64,000 nt of DNA from Novosphingobium rosa NBRC 15208 (lineage in GTDB: Bacteria; Pseudomonadota; Alphaproteobacteria; Sphingomonadales; Sphingomonadaceae), in the NCBI RefSeq assembly GCF_001598555.1, contig NZ_BCZE01000005.1, forward strand, positions 44,762 to 108,761. The letters are read 5' to 3'. Under the pieces are notes generated by a model, which had not been told where the DNA came from, ran no database searches, and saw nothing but the letters and a program-made list of their open reading frames with translations. Made by a program: the position numbers and the translations under genes. Shown one piece after another: positions 29,417 to 38,402 of this stretch (positions within the stretch are counted from its first letter, which is position 1; the number at the start of each line of letters is the position of its first letter).

Positions 29417-30540
29417 TGCTTGCCCCGCCTCACCCAGCATCGGATCATGCGCAAGGCGCCACCCTGCGCGCCGTGGACTGGCGGGAGATGGAACACCCCG
29501 AGGCCATCGCCCGCTGGGATGCCCTCGCCCGGCAGGCCACCGAGCCCAACCCCTTCCTCGAAAGCTGGTATCTGTTGCCCTCGCTGCGCGCCTTACAGCC
29601 GCCGCGGGTGAAGGTGTGGTGCCTTGAGCGCAACGGGAGCTTGATCGGGCTGCTGCCGATGGAGAGCGCCCGATCCTATTATGGCCGCCCGATCCCTCAT
29701 CTGGCGGGCTGGACCCATCCCAACAGCTTCCTCGGAGCGCCGCTGGTGGCGCGCGGCGCGGAAGAGGCCTTCTGGACGGCCATGCTGGACCATGCGGACA
29801 GGCATGCCGGGCTGGGCCTGTTCCTTCACCTGGCCGACCTTCCCTTGAACGGCGCCTTGGCCGATGCGCTGCGTGCGGTGGTGGCCGATCGCCCCTACGG
29901 TCTGGTCTGGCGGGAAGAGCGCGCGATGCTGTCCTCCGCCCTCTCGCCCGAGGCTTATCTGGAGGCGTCCATGTCGGGCAAGAAGCGCAAGGAACTGCGC
30001 CGCCAGCACGCGCGCCTGTCGGAAACCGGTGCGTTGACTGTGGAGCGCCATCGCGATGCCACCGACCTGTCCATCTGGATCGAGCAATTCCTGACGCTCG
30101 AAGCCGCCGGATGGAAAGGCAAGGCCGGTTCGGCGCTGGCCTGCCGCCCCGACACCGCCACCCTCTTCCGGGAGGCCATGACCGGCGCGGTGCAGGCCGG
30201 GCGCCTTGAAAGGCTGGCGCTGGTGCTGGACGGGCGGCCCATTGCCATGCTCGCCAATCTGCTGACGCCGCCCATGGGCTTCAGCTACAAGACCGCCTTC
30301 GATGAAGGCCTCTCGCGGTTCTCGCCCGGCGTGCTGCTGCAGCGGGAAAATCTGGCGCTGCTGGACGACAAGGCCATCGAGGCTTGCGACAGCTGCGCCT
30401 CCGCCGACCACCCCATGATCGACCATATCTGGCGAGAACGCCGCGCCGTGGGGCGGGTGTCCATCGGGATCGGCGGGGCGTTGCGTCGGAGGCTGTTCAG
30501 GGAAATTGTGAAAAGGGAGCGGCAGGAAGAATGGAAGTAG
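29401..30540 (+). CDS. GNAT/FemAB-like acyltransferase (BioF2/CelD type)
   Basis: A 379-residue cytoplasmic protein with the double-GNAT layout of the Acetyltransf_6 (BioF2/CelD/FemAB-like) family: NPFLESWYLLPSLRAL and LIGLLPME in the first half, SGKKRKELRRQHARLSETG as the central helix, then LEAAGWKGKAGSAL and GFSYKTAFDEGLSRFSPG. Members transfer acyl groups in envelope polysaccharide or peptidoglycan pathways. The start is doubtful: ATG 29401 sits within the hppA terminator stem and lacks a Shine-Dalgarno sequence, while an in-frame TTG at 29416 is preceded by GGAG at suitable spacing. Structured repeat E follows 6 bases after the stop. Confidence 0.83.
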   Translation: METFFLLAPPHPASDHAQGATLRAVDWREMEHPEAIARWDALARQATEPNPFLESWYLLPSLRALQPPRVKVWCLERNGSLIGLLPMESARSYYGRPIPHLAGWTHPNSFLGAPLVARGAEEAFWTAMLDHADRHAGLGLFLHLADLPLNGALADALRAVVADRPYGLVWREERAMLSSALSPEAYLEASMSGKKRKELRRQHARLSETGALTVERHRDATDLSIWIEQFLTLEAAGWKGKAGSALACRPDTATLFREAMTGAVQAGRLERLALVLDGRPIAMLANLLTPPMGFSYKTAFDEGLSRFSPGVLLQRENLALLDDKAIEACDSCASADHPMIDHIWRERRAVGRVSIGIGGALRRRLFREIVKRERQEEWK

Positions 30541-30546
30541 GAAGAT

Positions 30547-30754
30547 GCGAGGGGGTTACCCCCTCGCGCTCCCATGCCGTCTTCCGACGATAGGGCAATG
30601 GCGCCGAAATGGAGCGCCCCGGCTCTCCACCTGCACCACTTAAAGCGCCGCAGGCTTTAAACACTTGCTGCCTGCGGCGCAGCGAGGTTGCTCTTTGGCC
30701 GAACCCAAAGCGCAGCGTAGACATTAAAGGGAGCGCGAGGGCGATGGCCCTCGC
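30547..30754 (+). repeat. structured intergenic repeat, copy E (cleanest copy)
   Basis: A complete 208-bp copy between the convergent acyltransferase and uvrC genes. In order: type-2 hairpin 30547-30567; GCTCCC 30568-30573; CGTC-TTCC-GACG 30578-30589; GGCGC/GCGCC around CCGAAATGG 30600-30618; CTCTCCACCTGC from 30623; GCGCCGCAGGC 30645-30655 and GCCTGCGGCGC 30670-30680; CTTTGG-CCGAAC-CCAAAG 30693-30710; GGGAGC 30729-30734; type-1 hairpin 30735-30754. The 13-bp long-range inverted repeat is 30561-30573 with 30729-30741. Right flank ATCTTTCTTTTCTTC. Confidence 0.95.
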
Positions 30755-30767
30755 ATCTTTCTTTTCT

Positions 30768-32708
30768 TCACCCCCCCGGATGGTAAAAATCATACACCGT
30801 CCGCGCCACCGCTTCAGACACGCCCGGCGCCCGCATCAGATCGTCCAGAGCCGCCGCCCGCACCCGGCTCGCCGTGCCGAAATGCAGCAGCAGCGCGCGC
30901 TTACGGGCCGGGCCGATACCGGGGATCTCGTCCAGTGGAGACGCCGTGATCGCGCGGGAACGCTTGTCGCGGTGCGCGCCGATCACGAAGCGGTGAACCT
31001 CGTCGCGCAAACGCTGCAGGTGGAACAGCACGGGCGAATTCACCGGCAGCATCTTCTCGCGGCCATCGGGGAAGTGGAAGACCTCGCGCCCGTCGCGGCC
31101 ATGGTGGGGGCCCTTGGCGATGCCGATGATCGCCACGTCTTCCACGCCCAGCTCGTTCACCACCTCCATCACGGCGCTGAGCTGGCCCTTGCCGCCGTCG
31201 ATCAGGATCAGGTCGGGCCACAGGCCTTTGTCACGCTCGGGGTCTTCCTCCATCACGCGGCCGAAGCGGCGGGCGAGAACTTCGCGCATCATGCCGAAAT
31301 CGTCGTTGGTCTCGGCCTGCTTGATGTTCCACTTGCGGTACTGGCCCTTGATGAAACCTTCCGGCCCGGCGACGATCATCGCGCCAAGGGCATGGGCGCC
31401 CTGGATGTGGCTGTTATCATAGACTTCGACGCGCTGGGGCACTTCCGGCAGATCGAGGAATTCGGTCATCTCGCGCCAGATTTTCGCCTTGGTGCCGGTT
31501 TCGGCGGCGCGGCGGTCGAGCGCCTCGACGGCGTTGCGGGTGGCCTGCTCCACCAGACGCTTGCGGTCGCCGCGCTGGGGCATGGCGATGTCCACCTTGC
31601 CACCCGCGCCTTCCTTCAGCGCCTCGGCCAGCAGGTCGCTTTCGGGCAGTTCGCGGTCCAGCAGGATGACGCGCGGGGGCGGCACCTCCTCGTAGAATTG
31701 CGCGAGGAAACTTTGCATCACCTCCGCCTCCTCCAGACCCTCGGTGTGGGTGGGGAAGAAGGCGCGGTGGCCCCAGTTCTGGCCGCCGCGGATAAAGAAG
31801 GCCTGAATGGCGATCTGGCCGCTCTTCACCGCCATGGCGAAGATATCGGCATTGGGCAGGCCCTCGGCATGGATGGCCTGAGAACCCTGAATGAAGGTCG
31901 CGGCGCGCAGGCGGTCGCGCAGCATGGCGGCGCGCTCGAAATCCAGATCTTCGGCGGCCTGCGCCATCTGGGCCTCGATCTCGCGCTGCACCGCATTGGA
32001 TTTGCCGCCGAGGAAATCGCGCGCCTGCCGCACGAGATCGGCATAGCCCTCCTTGTCGATGCGGTCGACGCAGGGCGCGCTGCAGCGCTTGATCTGGTAC
32101 AGCAGGCAGGGCCGGTCGCGGCGGCTCATAAAACTGTCGGTGCAGCTGCGCAGCAGGAACAGCTTTTGCAGCGCGTTGATGGTGGTGTTCACCGAACCGG
32201 CGCTGGCGAAGGGACCGTAATAATTGCCCACCGCCTTGCGCGCGCCGCGATGCTTGGAAATGCGCGGAAAATCGTGATCGGTGCGCAGCAGAATAAACGG
32301 GAAGCTCTTATCGTCGCGCAGCAGCACATTGTAGGGCGGGCGAAAGCGCTTGATGAGCTGCGCTTCGAGCAGCAGCGCCTCGGCCTCCGAATTGGTGGTG
32401 ATGATGGTCATGCCCCGGCATTGCGAGACCATGCGCTGCAGCCGCAAAGGCAGGCGGTCGACCTGCGTGTAATTCGCCACGCGGTTGCGCAGCGCCCGCG
32501 CCTTGCCCACGTAAAGCACATCGCCGCGCGCATCGGTCATGCGATAGACGCCGGGGCGGGCGGGCAGCGTCGCCAGCACCTCGCGGATGGCGGCGACGCC
32601 CGCGTCGAGGTCGGGATGCTCGCTGCCCCGGATCAGGCGCGTGGCGGCATCCTCGTGAAAGCGGTTGGGGCTGGCTGGAATGTTGGGGCCGGATGAGTCG
32701 GTGGGCAT
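30768..32708 (-). CDS. uvrC: excinuclease ABC subunit C
   Basis: A 646-residue UvrC that makes both incisions in nucleotide excision repair. The N-terminal GIY-YIG nuclease shows PARPGVYRMTDARGDVLYVGKA; the middle has the UVR motif (EAQMAQAAEDLDFERAAMLR); the RNase H-like half includes VEVYDNSHIQGAHALGAM and DLILIDGGKGQL; the C-terminal helix-hairpin-helix reads IPGIGPARKRALLLHFGT. The ATG at 32708 (MPTDSSGPNIPASP) is preferred to the longer frame. Confidence 0.97.
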   Translation of the reverse strand: MPTDSSGPNIPASPNRFHEDAATRLIRGSEHPDLDAGVAAIREVLATLPARPGVYRMTDARGDVLYVGKARALRNRVANYTQVDRLPLRLQRMVSQCRGMTIITTNSEAEALLLEAQLIKRFRPPYNVLLRDDKSFPFILLRTDHDFPRISKHRGARKAVGNYYGPFASAGSVNTTINALQKLFLLRSCTDSFMSRRDRPCLLYQIKRCSAPCVDRIDKEGYADLVRQARDFLGGKSNAVQREIEAQMAQAAEDLDFERAAMLRDRLRAATFIQGSQAIHAEGLPNADIFAMAVKSGQIAIQAFFIRGGQNWGHRAFFPTHTEGLEEAEVMQSFLAQFYEEVPPPRVILLDRELPESDLLAEALKEGAGGKVDIAMPQRGDRKRLVEQATRNAVEALDRRAAETGTKAKIWREMTEFLDLPEVPQRVEVYDNSHIQGAHALGAMIVAGPEGFIKGQYRKWNIKQAETNDDFGMMREVLARRFGRVMEEDPERDKGLWPDLILIDGGKGQLSAVMEVVNELGVEDVAIIGIAKGPHHGRDGREVFHFPDGREKMLPVNSPVLFHLQRLRDEVHRFVIGAHRDKRSRAITASPLDEIPGIGPARKRALLLHFGTASRVRAAALDDLMRAPGVSEAVARTVYDFYHPGG

Positions 32709-32774
32709 CGGCCCCAGATAGGGTATCGCAGGCCCGATGGGGAGAGGCCCAGCGCCCCTCCCCACAGATCAAAG

Positions 32775-35603
32775 TTAGAACAATTTCCGCAGCTCCAGCG
32801 AGACGGTGCGCCGGTTGGCCGAAATATAGGGCCACTGATAGGCGGTGGGCGTCACGCCATTGCTGTTGGTGACCTTGCTGTAATTGTCGAGCAGGTCGTT
32901 CACGCCGAAGGAAACGCGGGCGTTCTTGAAGAAATTCGACTTCTTCACCAGGCTGGCCTGCTGCCCCAGATCCACGAAGACGCGGGCATTGAGCGTCAGC
33001 ACCGATCCGAAGCGCAGATCGGTCGCGCCCGGCGCGCCGCTGCCCTTCACATGGGTGGTGGAGGACCAGCTGCCGCTGAAGCGCAGGCCCATGCCCTTGT
33101 ACGATCCGCCCGCATCCAGCGCGATGGAATGCACCGCCACGCCGCCGCCCGAGCTGATCGTGTCGCCCCCCAGCAGGTCGAGTGCTTGTGCCCCGGGCAC
33201 CAGCTCGACGCGGTCGAGGAAATTGACCGTGTGATAGATCGAGACATTCCAGCGCCCCGGATAACGCGCCCGGTCGCGACCACCGCCGCCACCGCCCGGA
33301 GGAGGGCCGCCAAAGCCGCCGCCCGGCCCGCCGGGACCACCACCACCGGGGCCGCCGCCGAAACCGCCGCCGCCACCGCCTGAGCGGCCGCCGCCGCTGG
33401 AACTCAACGCCGCGCCCGAGCCGCCGCCTGCGGTCGCCCCCGAAGCGCCAGCCCCGCCGCCGGCGCCACCGCCCGAGCCGCCACCTTCGCCGCCGCCGCT
33501 GCGTCCACCGCCGCCTTCACCCGGGGGGGAACCACCCTCACCGGGAGGCGGACCACCCGGCGGGGGACCACCCTCGCCCGGACCGCCGGGCCCGCCCATG
33601 CCGAAGCGGCGGCGCACCGGAGGCAGCGGCTTGCCGATGTTGCCAAACAGGTTGAAGCCCCAGCGCAGGCGCTTTTCATGCTGGCTGGCGATGGTGACCG
33701 GGGTTTCGTCGATCTGGGTGATGTCGCCGGTGGTGGGATCGCGCGTCACGCGGCCCGGATAGGCGCCCAGCACCGCCGCCGTCAGCGCCGGGAAGCTGGA
33801 GGAGACATTCTTCGAGCGGTTGTCGAAATACTCCACGATCAGATTGGAGTTCTTGACCACCGGCAGGGTCCAGTTGATCCCCAGCTTGATGTCATTGCGG
33901 CTCTCGCGCACCAGATTGCGGTTGCCGCCGGTGATGACGGTGGCCAGCACGGACTGGCCCTTCACGAAATCATAGATCGTCTGGTTGTAGCTGATGGTCT
34001 GCGCGCCGCCCAGATTGGCCAGGCTCGGCGCTTCCTGGTTGAAGATATAGCTGGCCTGCAGGCTCAGCTTGGGGGTGATGCCCCAGGTGACGCCACCGGT
34101 CCAGTTGGTGATCACCCCGAAGTCCGAGAGATTGTCGAGGCCGCCCGAGACGTTCAGCGTGATATCACCCACCGCCGCGCCGAAATTCTCGCGGCGGCTG
34201 GTGATGGGGATCGCCAGATTGAAGCCGGCCGACAGATCGCCACGCTTCAGATTGTTGCCCATGCCCAGCGTGCTGTGGCTGTCGAGCGCGGTATAGGCGA
34301 AGCCCGCCTTGGTGGTCAGCGCCATATGGCCGCCCGGCAGGCGGATCACGCGCCCGCCGAAGGTGACAAGGCTGGTGAAGGAGTTGGTGATGCTCTTGGA
34401 GGTGTTCTGCCCCGCATCGGGCAGCGAGGGCAGCGCCCCCGTCAGCGAAAGCGTCCCCGCCGCAGCCTGCGCCAGCATATCGGTGTAGGCCGTGCTGGTG
34501 GTGGAGTAGCGGTTGTCATTGCGGGTGGTGGCATCGGCATGGCTGCCGTCGAAGGTCGCCGAGAGGTTCCACAGCCCCACCGGTTTGTTGAGCGTGAGGC
34601 CAAGGCTGAAGGTGTCGGTGCGGCTGAACTGGCGCAGCGCGCCGGGATAGGTGCGCACCGCCGTGTTGCCGTTCGGATCGGTCATGGTCACCGTGTTCAG
34701 GCCATTGAGGCCCGTCGTGTCGGTGCGCGCGGCTGTGCCGTTGATCGCCAGCGTGCCCGACATGATCTTCTTGGACAGCGGCATCGTATAGGTGGCGTTG
34801 AGCGTGTAATCCTTCGTGGAATCCGTCAGCGTGCGGTACTTGCCCGGCTGCGGATCACTGGCCACCGTGGGCGTGGTCCCCGCGGTCTGCGTGACGCCGC
34901 GCTCGGCCTCGGTCAGCGGACTGGTGTAATCGGCCTTGGCCGAGATGTTGAAACGCTTGCCGTGATCGATGTTCAACGCATTGGCCTGCCCCGCCACCGT
35001 CGAGGTGCCGCCGCGCGTGGGCGATTTGAAGGTGCCGTCCAGCACCTTGCTCTTGAACAGATCCTTCAGGATGAAATTGACCACGCGCTGATCGGGCGAA
35101 TAGCCGAAGCGCAGCGCCACTTCCTCGGGCAGGATTTCCACGCGGCGGATCGCTTCGGGCGGATAGTCGCGAATTTCACGGAAGGAGGAGATACGCTGGC
35201 CATTGACCAGAATGACCGGCCCGGTCGAACCACGCCCGCGCCCCGTGCCCGTCTCCGGCGAGATCGCATCGAGCAGATCGCTGATCGAATTGACGCCGTA
35301 AGCGGCGATGTCTTCCTCATCCATCACCGCCAGCGGGGGCTGCGCGGCCTCCACCTGCCCCGGAATCCTCTCGCCGATCACGACGATTTCCTTGCCCTTG
35401 GTGTCCTTGGCATGGACCACGCCGGTGGGCACCGGATTATTGGTGGCATCGTCCGTCAGCCCGCCAGACTTTGTAACAGGCGTCGTATCGGTGGTCTGCG
35501 CCTGAGCAGGGGCTGCCATCAGAACAGGGAGGAGGGCGCACAGCGCCACCATCGATGAAGAAGACAGCCTCGACAAGGTCTTGAAACTCCGCGGGCCAGA
35601 CAC
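32775..35603 (-). CDS. TonB-dependent receptor with a Gly/Pro-rich insert
   Basis: A 942-residue outer-membrane receptor. A signal sequence (MVALCALLPVLMAAPAQAQ) precedes a TonB-box-like EIVVIGERI near residue 73, a plug domain (about 80-180) with VILVNGQRISSFREI and VEILPEEVALRFGYSPDQRVVNFIL, and a barrel ending in phenylalanine (LELRKLF). About residues 667-773 are almost only Gly, Pro, Ser and Glu, a low-complexity loop within the barrel. The longest frame starts at GTG 35603; an ATG at 35552 would still keep the signal peptide. The ligand is unknown; no transporter or TonB genes adjoin it. Confidence 0.92.
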   Translation of the reverse strand: MSGPRSFKTLSRLSSSSMVALCALLPVLMAAPAQAQTTDTTPVTKSGGLTDDATNNPVPTGVVHAKDTKGKEIVVIGERIPGQVEAAQPPLAVMDEEDIAAYGVNSISDLLDAISPETGTGRGRGSTGPVILVNGQRISSFREIRDYPPEAIRRVEILPEEVALRFGYSPDQRVVNFILKDLFKSKVLDGTFKSPTRGGTSTVAGQANALNIDHGKRFNISAKADYTSPLTEAERGVTQTAGTTPTVASDPQPGKYRTLTDSTKDYTLNATYTMPLSKKIMSGTLAINGTAARTDTTGLNGLNTVTMTDPNGNTAVRTYPGALRQFSRTDTFSLGLTLNKPVGLWNLSATFDGSHADATTRNDNRYSTTSTAYTDMLAQAAAGTLSLTGALPSLPDAGQNTSKSITNSFTSLVTFGGRVIRLPGGHMALTTKAGFAYTALDSHSTLGMGNNLKRGDLSAGFNLAIPITSRRENFGAAVGDITLNVSGGLDNLSDFGVITNWTGGVTWGITPKLSLQASYIFNQEAPSLANLGGAQTISYNQTIYDFVKGQSVLATVITGGNRNLVRESRNDIKLGINWTLPVVKNSNLIVEYFDNRSKNVSSSFPALTAAVLGAYPGRVTRDPTTGDITQIDETPVTIASQHEKRLRWGFNLFGNIGKPLPPVRRRFGMGGPGGPGEGGPPPGGPPPGEGGSPPGEGGGGRSGGGEGGGSGGGAGGGAGASGATAGGGSGAALSSSGGGRSGGGGGGFGGGPGGGGPGGPGGGFGGPPPGGGGGGRDRARYPGRWNVSIYHTVNFLDRVELVPGAQALDLLGGDTISSGGGVAVHSIALDAGGSYKGMGLRFSGSWSSTTHVKGSGAPGATDLRFGSVLTLNARVFVDLGQQASLVKKSNFFKNARVSFGVNDLLDNYSKVTNSNGVTPTAYQWPYISANRRTVSLELRKLF

Positions 35604-35888
35604 AATATATCCGGCAGGATCAGGGAAAAGCGATGATCATCGGATGCCCGTGGCCTGCGTGTGACGCAAGCGGATGCGGGTATTAATTTGTCGCCCCCCG
35701 GATACAGTTGCGGCCAATACGCAACACTCTGTCGCCGTGATTGCGATGTTTGACAAAGGCAACCCCACGCCAAGGCTTCCCTTTTGGTACGCCTGCCGCT
35801 ATGTGCGCGCCCAAACAGGCAGCAATCAGCACCTGATCTTCCCGGCCCGCCTCTTGGGCCCCCTCGTCTTTGGAAACCGAAAAACCGG

Positions 35889-36134
35889 ATGGCAAAAGAA
35901 GAACTCCTCGAAATGCGCGGCCAGGTGGTCGAGCTTCTCCCCAATGCGATGTTCCGCGTGCGTCTGGAGAACGATCACGAAATCCTCGGCCACACTGCCG
36001 GCAAGATGCGCAAGAACCGCATCCGCGTGCTGGTGGGCGATGAGGTGCTGGTCGAACTGACGCCTTACGACCTCACCAAAGGCCGCATCACCTACCGCTT
36101 CATGCCTGGCCGTGGCGGCCCCGGCGGCTATTGA
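35889..36134 (+). CDS. infA: translation initiation factor IF-1
   Basis: An 81-residue IF-1, an S1/OB-fold protein that occupies the ribosomal A site at initiation: [51 protein letters not shown] is unmistakable in the gene, here split at HEILG. A short Gly/Pro tail (GRGGPGGY) extends it slightly. The start is the ATG at 35889. The 285-base region upstream, shared with the divergent TonB receptor, has a TTGACA at 35749 but no convincing -10, and no gene. Confidence 0.97.
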   Translation: MAKEELLEMRGQVVELLPNAMFRVRLENDHEILGHTAGKMRKNRIRVLVGDEVLVELTPYDLTKGRITYRFMPGRGGPGGY

Positions 36135-36754
36135 GCATCGCCGTTTCCGCGCTGATGGAGGCTGAGCCGCAGGGACAGGAACGTCCCCTGCTGGTGCTGG
36201 CCTCCTCCTCGCCCCGGCGGCGGGAATTGCTGGCGCGGCTCAATGTCGCGCCCACCCGCATCGCCAGCCCCGATATCGACGAAAATCCGCGCAAGGGCGA
36301 AGTGCCCCGCGCCTATGCCCTGCGCATGGCACAGGAAAAGGCCCGCGCGGTGAAGGCCGAGCCCGGCGAGATCGTGATCGCGGGCGACACCACGGTGGCG
36401 CTGGGCCGCCGCATCCTCGACAAGGCGCATACCGACGACGATGTGCGCGCCATGCTGGGCAAGCTGGCCGGGCGGCGGCATCGGGTGTTCGCCTCGGTGG
36501 CCGTGGCGGATGCGCAGGGGCGCGAGAAGTCGCGCCTGTCCGAAACCATCGTCACCTTCAAGAATCTGAGCGAGGCCGAGATCGAGGCCTATGTCGCCAG
36601 CGGCGAAGGGCTGGGCAAGGCGGGCGGCTATGCCATTCAGGGCCTGGCCGAAGCCTTGATCCGCGCGCTGTCGGGCAGCCATTCGGGCGTGATCGGCCTG
36701 CCGCTTTATGAAACCCGCGCGCTGCTGCGTTGGGCCGGCTATCCGCTGGGCTGA
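36131..36754 (+). CDS. maf: Maf family nucleotide pyrophosphatase
   Basis: A 207-residue Maf/YhdE-type enzyme that hydrolyses non-canonical or specific NTPs to NMP and PPi. [17 protein letters not shown] is the N-terminal signature, and [18 protein letters not shown] and [26 protein letters not shown] follow. A TTG at 36131 overlaps the infA stop; an ATG at 36155 (MEAEPQGQ) is the alternative start. It is part of the infA-maf-rng-yacG run. Confidence 0.92.
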   Translation: MSIAVSALMEAEPQGQERPLLVLASSSPRRRELLARLNVAPTRIASPDIDENPRKGEVPRAYALRMAQEKARAVKAEPGEIVIAGDTTVALGRRILDKAHTDDDVRAMLGKLAGRRHRVFASVAVADAQGREKSRLSETIVTFKNLSEAEIEAYVASGEGLGKAGGYAIQGLAEALIRALSGSHSGVIGLPLYETRALLRWAGYPLG

Positions 36755-36760
36755 TTTTCC

Positions 36761-37747
36761 ATGGAATGGCTGGTCGAGCAGGGCATCGGCGAGGATCGCG
36801 CCCTCGGTTACCGGGATGGTCAGGTCGTGGCCGCAAGGCTGGACTGGCCGGGCATGCTGGCCGCCGGGCAGATCGAGGACGCACGCCTGACGGTGCGCCT
36901 TGCCGGAACGCGGCGCGGCATCGCCCGCTTCGCCAGCGGCGAGGAAGCGCTGGTCGACTCCCTGCCGCGCGACGCCAGCGAGGGCGCGCAGATCCGCCTG
37001 ATCGTCACCCGCGCCGCTCTGGCCGAAAAGGGGCGCTTCAAGCAGGCGAAAGCCAAACCCACCAGCGGCGAGGCCCGCCCCGCGCCTTCACTTGCCGACA
37101 GCCTGCGCGGCGAGGGCCACACGACACGCATCGTCCGCCACTTCCCCGGCGGCGACTGGGAGGAGGTGTGGGAGGCCGCATGGTCGGGCGAGATCGCCTT
37201 TGCCGGTGGCGCGCTGATCGCCTCCCCCACCCCCGCCATGACGCTGATCGACATCGACGGCCCCCTCTCCCCGCGCGATCTGGCGCTGGCCGCCGTGCCA
37301 CCCGTGGCGCAAGCCATCGGCTGGCTGGATCTGGCCGGTTCGATCGGCATAGATTTCCCCACGCTGTCCGCCAAGGCCGACCGGCAGGCGGTGGACACCG
37401 CTCTGGAAAGCGCGCTGGACGCCTATGACCATGAACGCACCGCGATGAACGGCTTCGGCTTTGTGCAGATCGTGGCGCGGATGGAGCGGCCATCGCTGCT
37501 GGCAAGGCTGGCGCATCACCGCGCGCAGGCCGCCGCGCGCCTGTTGCTGCGCCGCGCCGAAAGGGTGGAAGAGCCCGGCGCCCTGCTGCTGACCTGCGCC
37601 CCATCCGTGCGTGAAGCGATTCTCCCGGCATGGGAGGCCGAACTGGCGCGGCGCAGCGGGCGGGTGATCCGCTGGGCCGAAACGCCCGGCCCCGGAAAAA
37701 CCATCGCGGCGCTGGAGGGCGCTTTCGCCCAGGCCATCCCTCTTTAG
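36761..37747 (+). CDS. compact ribonuclease E/G-like protein
   Basis: A 328-residue relative of RNase G, much shorter than E. coli RNase G (about 490). An N-terminal S1-like region is followed by a DNase I-like part where MTLIDIDG and GIDFPTL match the positions of the catalytic aspartates of RNase E (IDVNS and IDF). The zinc-link CPxC cysteines and the small domain are not recognisable. It lies 6 bases after maf and 10 bases before yacG, the usual sphingomonad order. Activity is likely but unproven given the size. Confidence 0.82.
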   Translation: MEWLVEQGIGEDRALGYRDGQVVAARLDWPGMLAAGQIEDARLTVRLAGTRRGIARFASGEEALVDSLPRDASEGAQIRLIVTRAALAEKGRFKQAKAKPTSGEARPAPSLADSLRGEGHTTRIVRHFPGGDWEEVWEAAWSGEIAFAGGALIASPTPAMTLIDIDGPLSPRDLALAAVPPVAQAIGWLDLAGSIGIDFPTLSAKADRQAVDTALESALDAYDHERTAMNGFGFVQIVARMERPSLLARLAHHRAQAAARLLLRRAERVEEPGALLLTCAPSVREAILPAWEAELARRSGRVIRWAETPGPGKTIAALEGAFAQAIPL

Positions 37748-37757
37748 GATCCAACAT

Positions 37758-37952
37758 ATGACCCTCAACCGCAAATGCCCCATCTGCGGCAAGCCCCGCA
37801 GCGCCGACCACACGCCCTTCTGCTCGGCGCGCTGCCGCGACCGCGATCTGATGCAGTGGCTGGAGGACGGCTATGCCCTGCCCGGCCCCGTGATCGACGA
37901 GGAATCGGACGGCCTTTCGTCCAGCCGCCCCAACGATTTTTCCACAGAGTGA
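37758..37952 (+). CDS. yacG: DNA gyrase inhibitor YacG (C4 zinc protein)
   Basis: A 64-residue YacG with the zinc ligands CPICGKP and FCSARCRDRDL. In E. coli it binds GyrB and blocks DNA binding by gyrase. It ends the infA operon. A GCCAAGG/CCTTGGC hairpin (37964-37984) without a T run lies between it and tRNA-Phe. Confidence 0.93.
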   Translation: MTLNRKCPICGKPRSADHTPFCSARCRDRDLMQWLEDGYALPGPVIDEESDGLSSSRPNDFSTE

Positions 37953-38039
37953 TTTTCCTGCTTGCCAAGGTGCGAGTCCTTGGCCATAGGCCCCCAACCA
38001 GACGCTGACCGGTAACAAAACGGACAGCATCGAGGCGAT

Positions 38040-38115
38040 GCCCGGGTAGCTCAGTTGGTAGAGCACGTGACTGAAAATCACGGTGTCGGCGGTTCGATTC
38101 CGTCCCCGGGCACCA
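38040..38115 (+). tRNA. tRNA-Phe (GAA)
   Basis: A 76-base cloverleaf: acceptor GCCCGGG/CCCGGGC with encoded ACCA, D arm TAGCTCAGTTGGTAGAGCA, anticodon stem CGTGA/TCACG around CTGAAAA (anticodon GAA), and GGTTCGATTCC in the T arm. T-rich sequence (CTTTTTCCTT) follows directly. The next 287 bases to the EamA gene hold no gene or strong repeat that I can see. Confidence 0.98.
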
Positions 38116-38402
38116 CTTTTTCCTTATGAAACAATGAATTGGGAAGAGTGGTGATTTGGCCTGCCAAGGCCGGTTTCCTTCCACTGCCATTGCGCGATCA
38201 GCCAGGCATGCCGAACACATCGGCACCCCTGTCGCCATGCATCCCATCACGCCGGACATGGCGCATCACCATGACCTTAGGGCCTGATATCGTCTGAGCA
38301 GCCGGCAGAACGCGCGCCTGGCTTCACCAGAACCCACACCTCTGTCGTTATTGGTGGCATAACCGAAAGCCTGCAGGCAGTACGGCCCCGGAGGACAGGA
38401 CC

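Noticed and set aside
33678..35558. A 626-codon plus-strand frame opposite the TonB receptor
   Set aside because: It mirrors the receptor codons, is Arg/Gly/His-rich and has no start signal or family match. The minus-strand receptor has signal peptide, plug and C-terminal Phe.
35749..35790. A strong infA promoter at TTGACA (35749)
   Set aside because: A consensus -35 is present but the sequence 16-18 bases downstream (AGGCTT) does not resemble a -10, so only the hexamer is noted.
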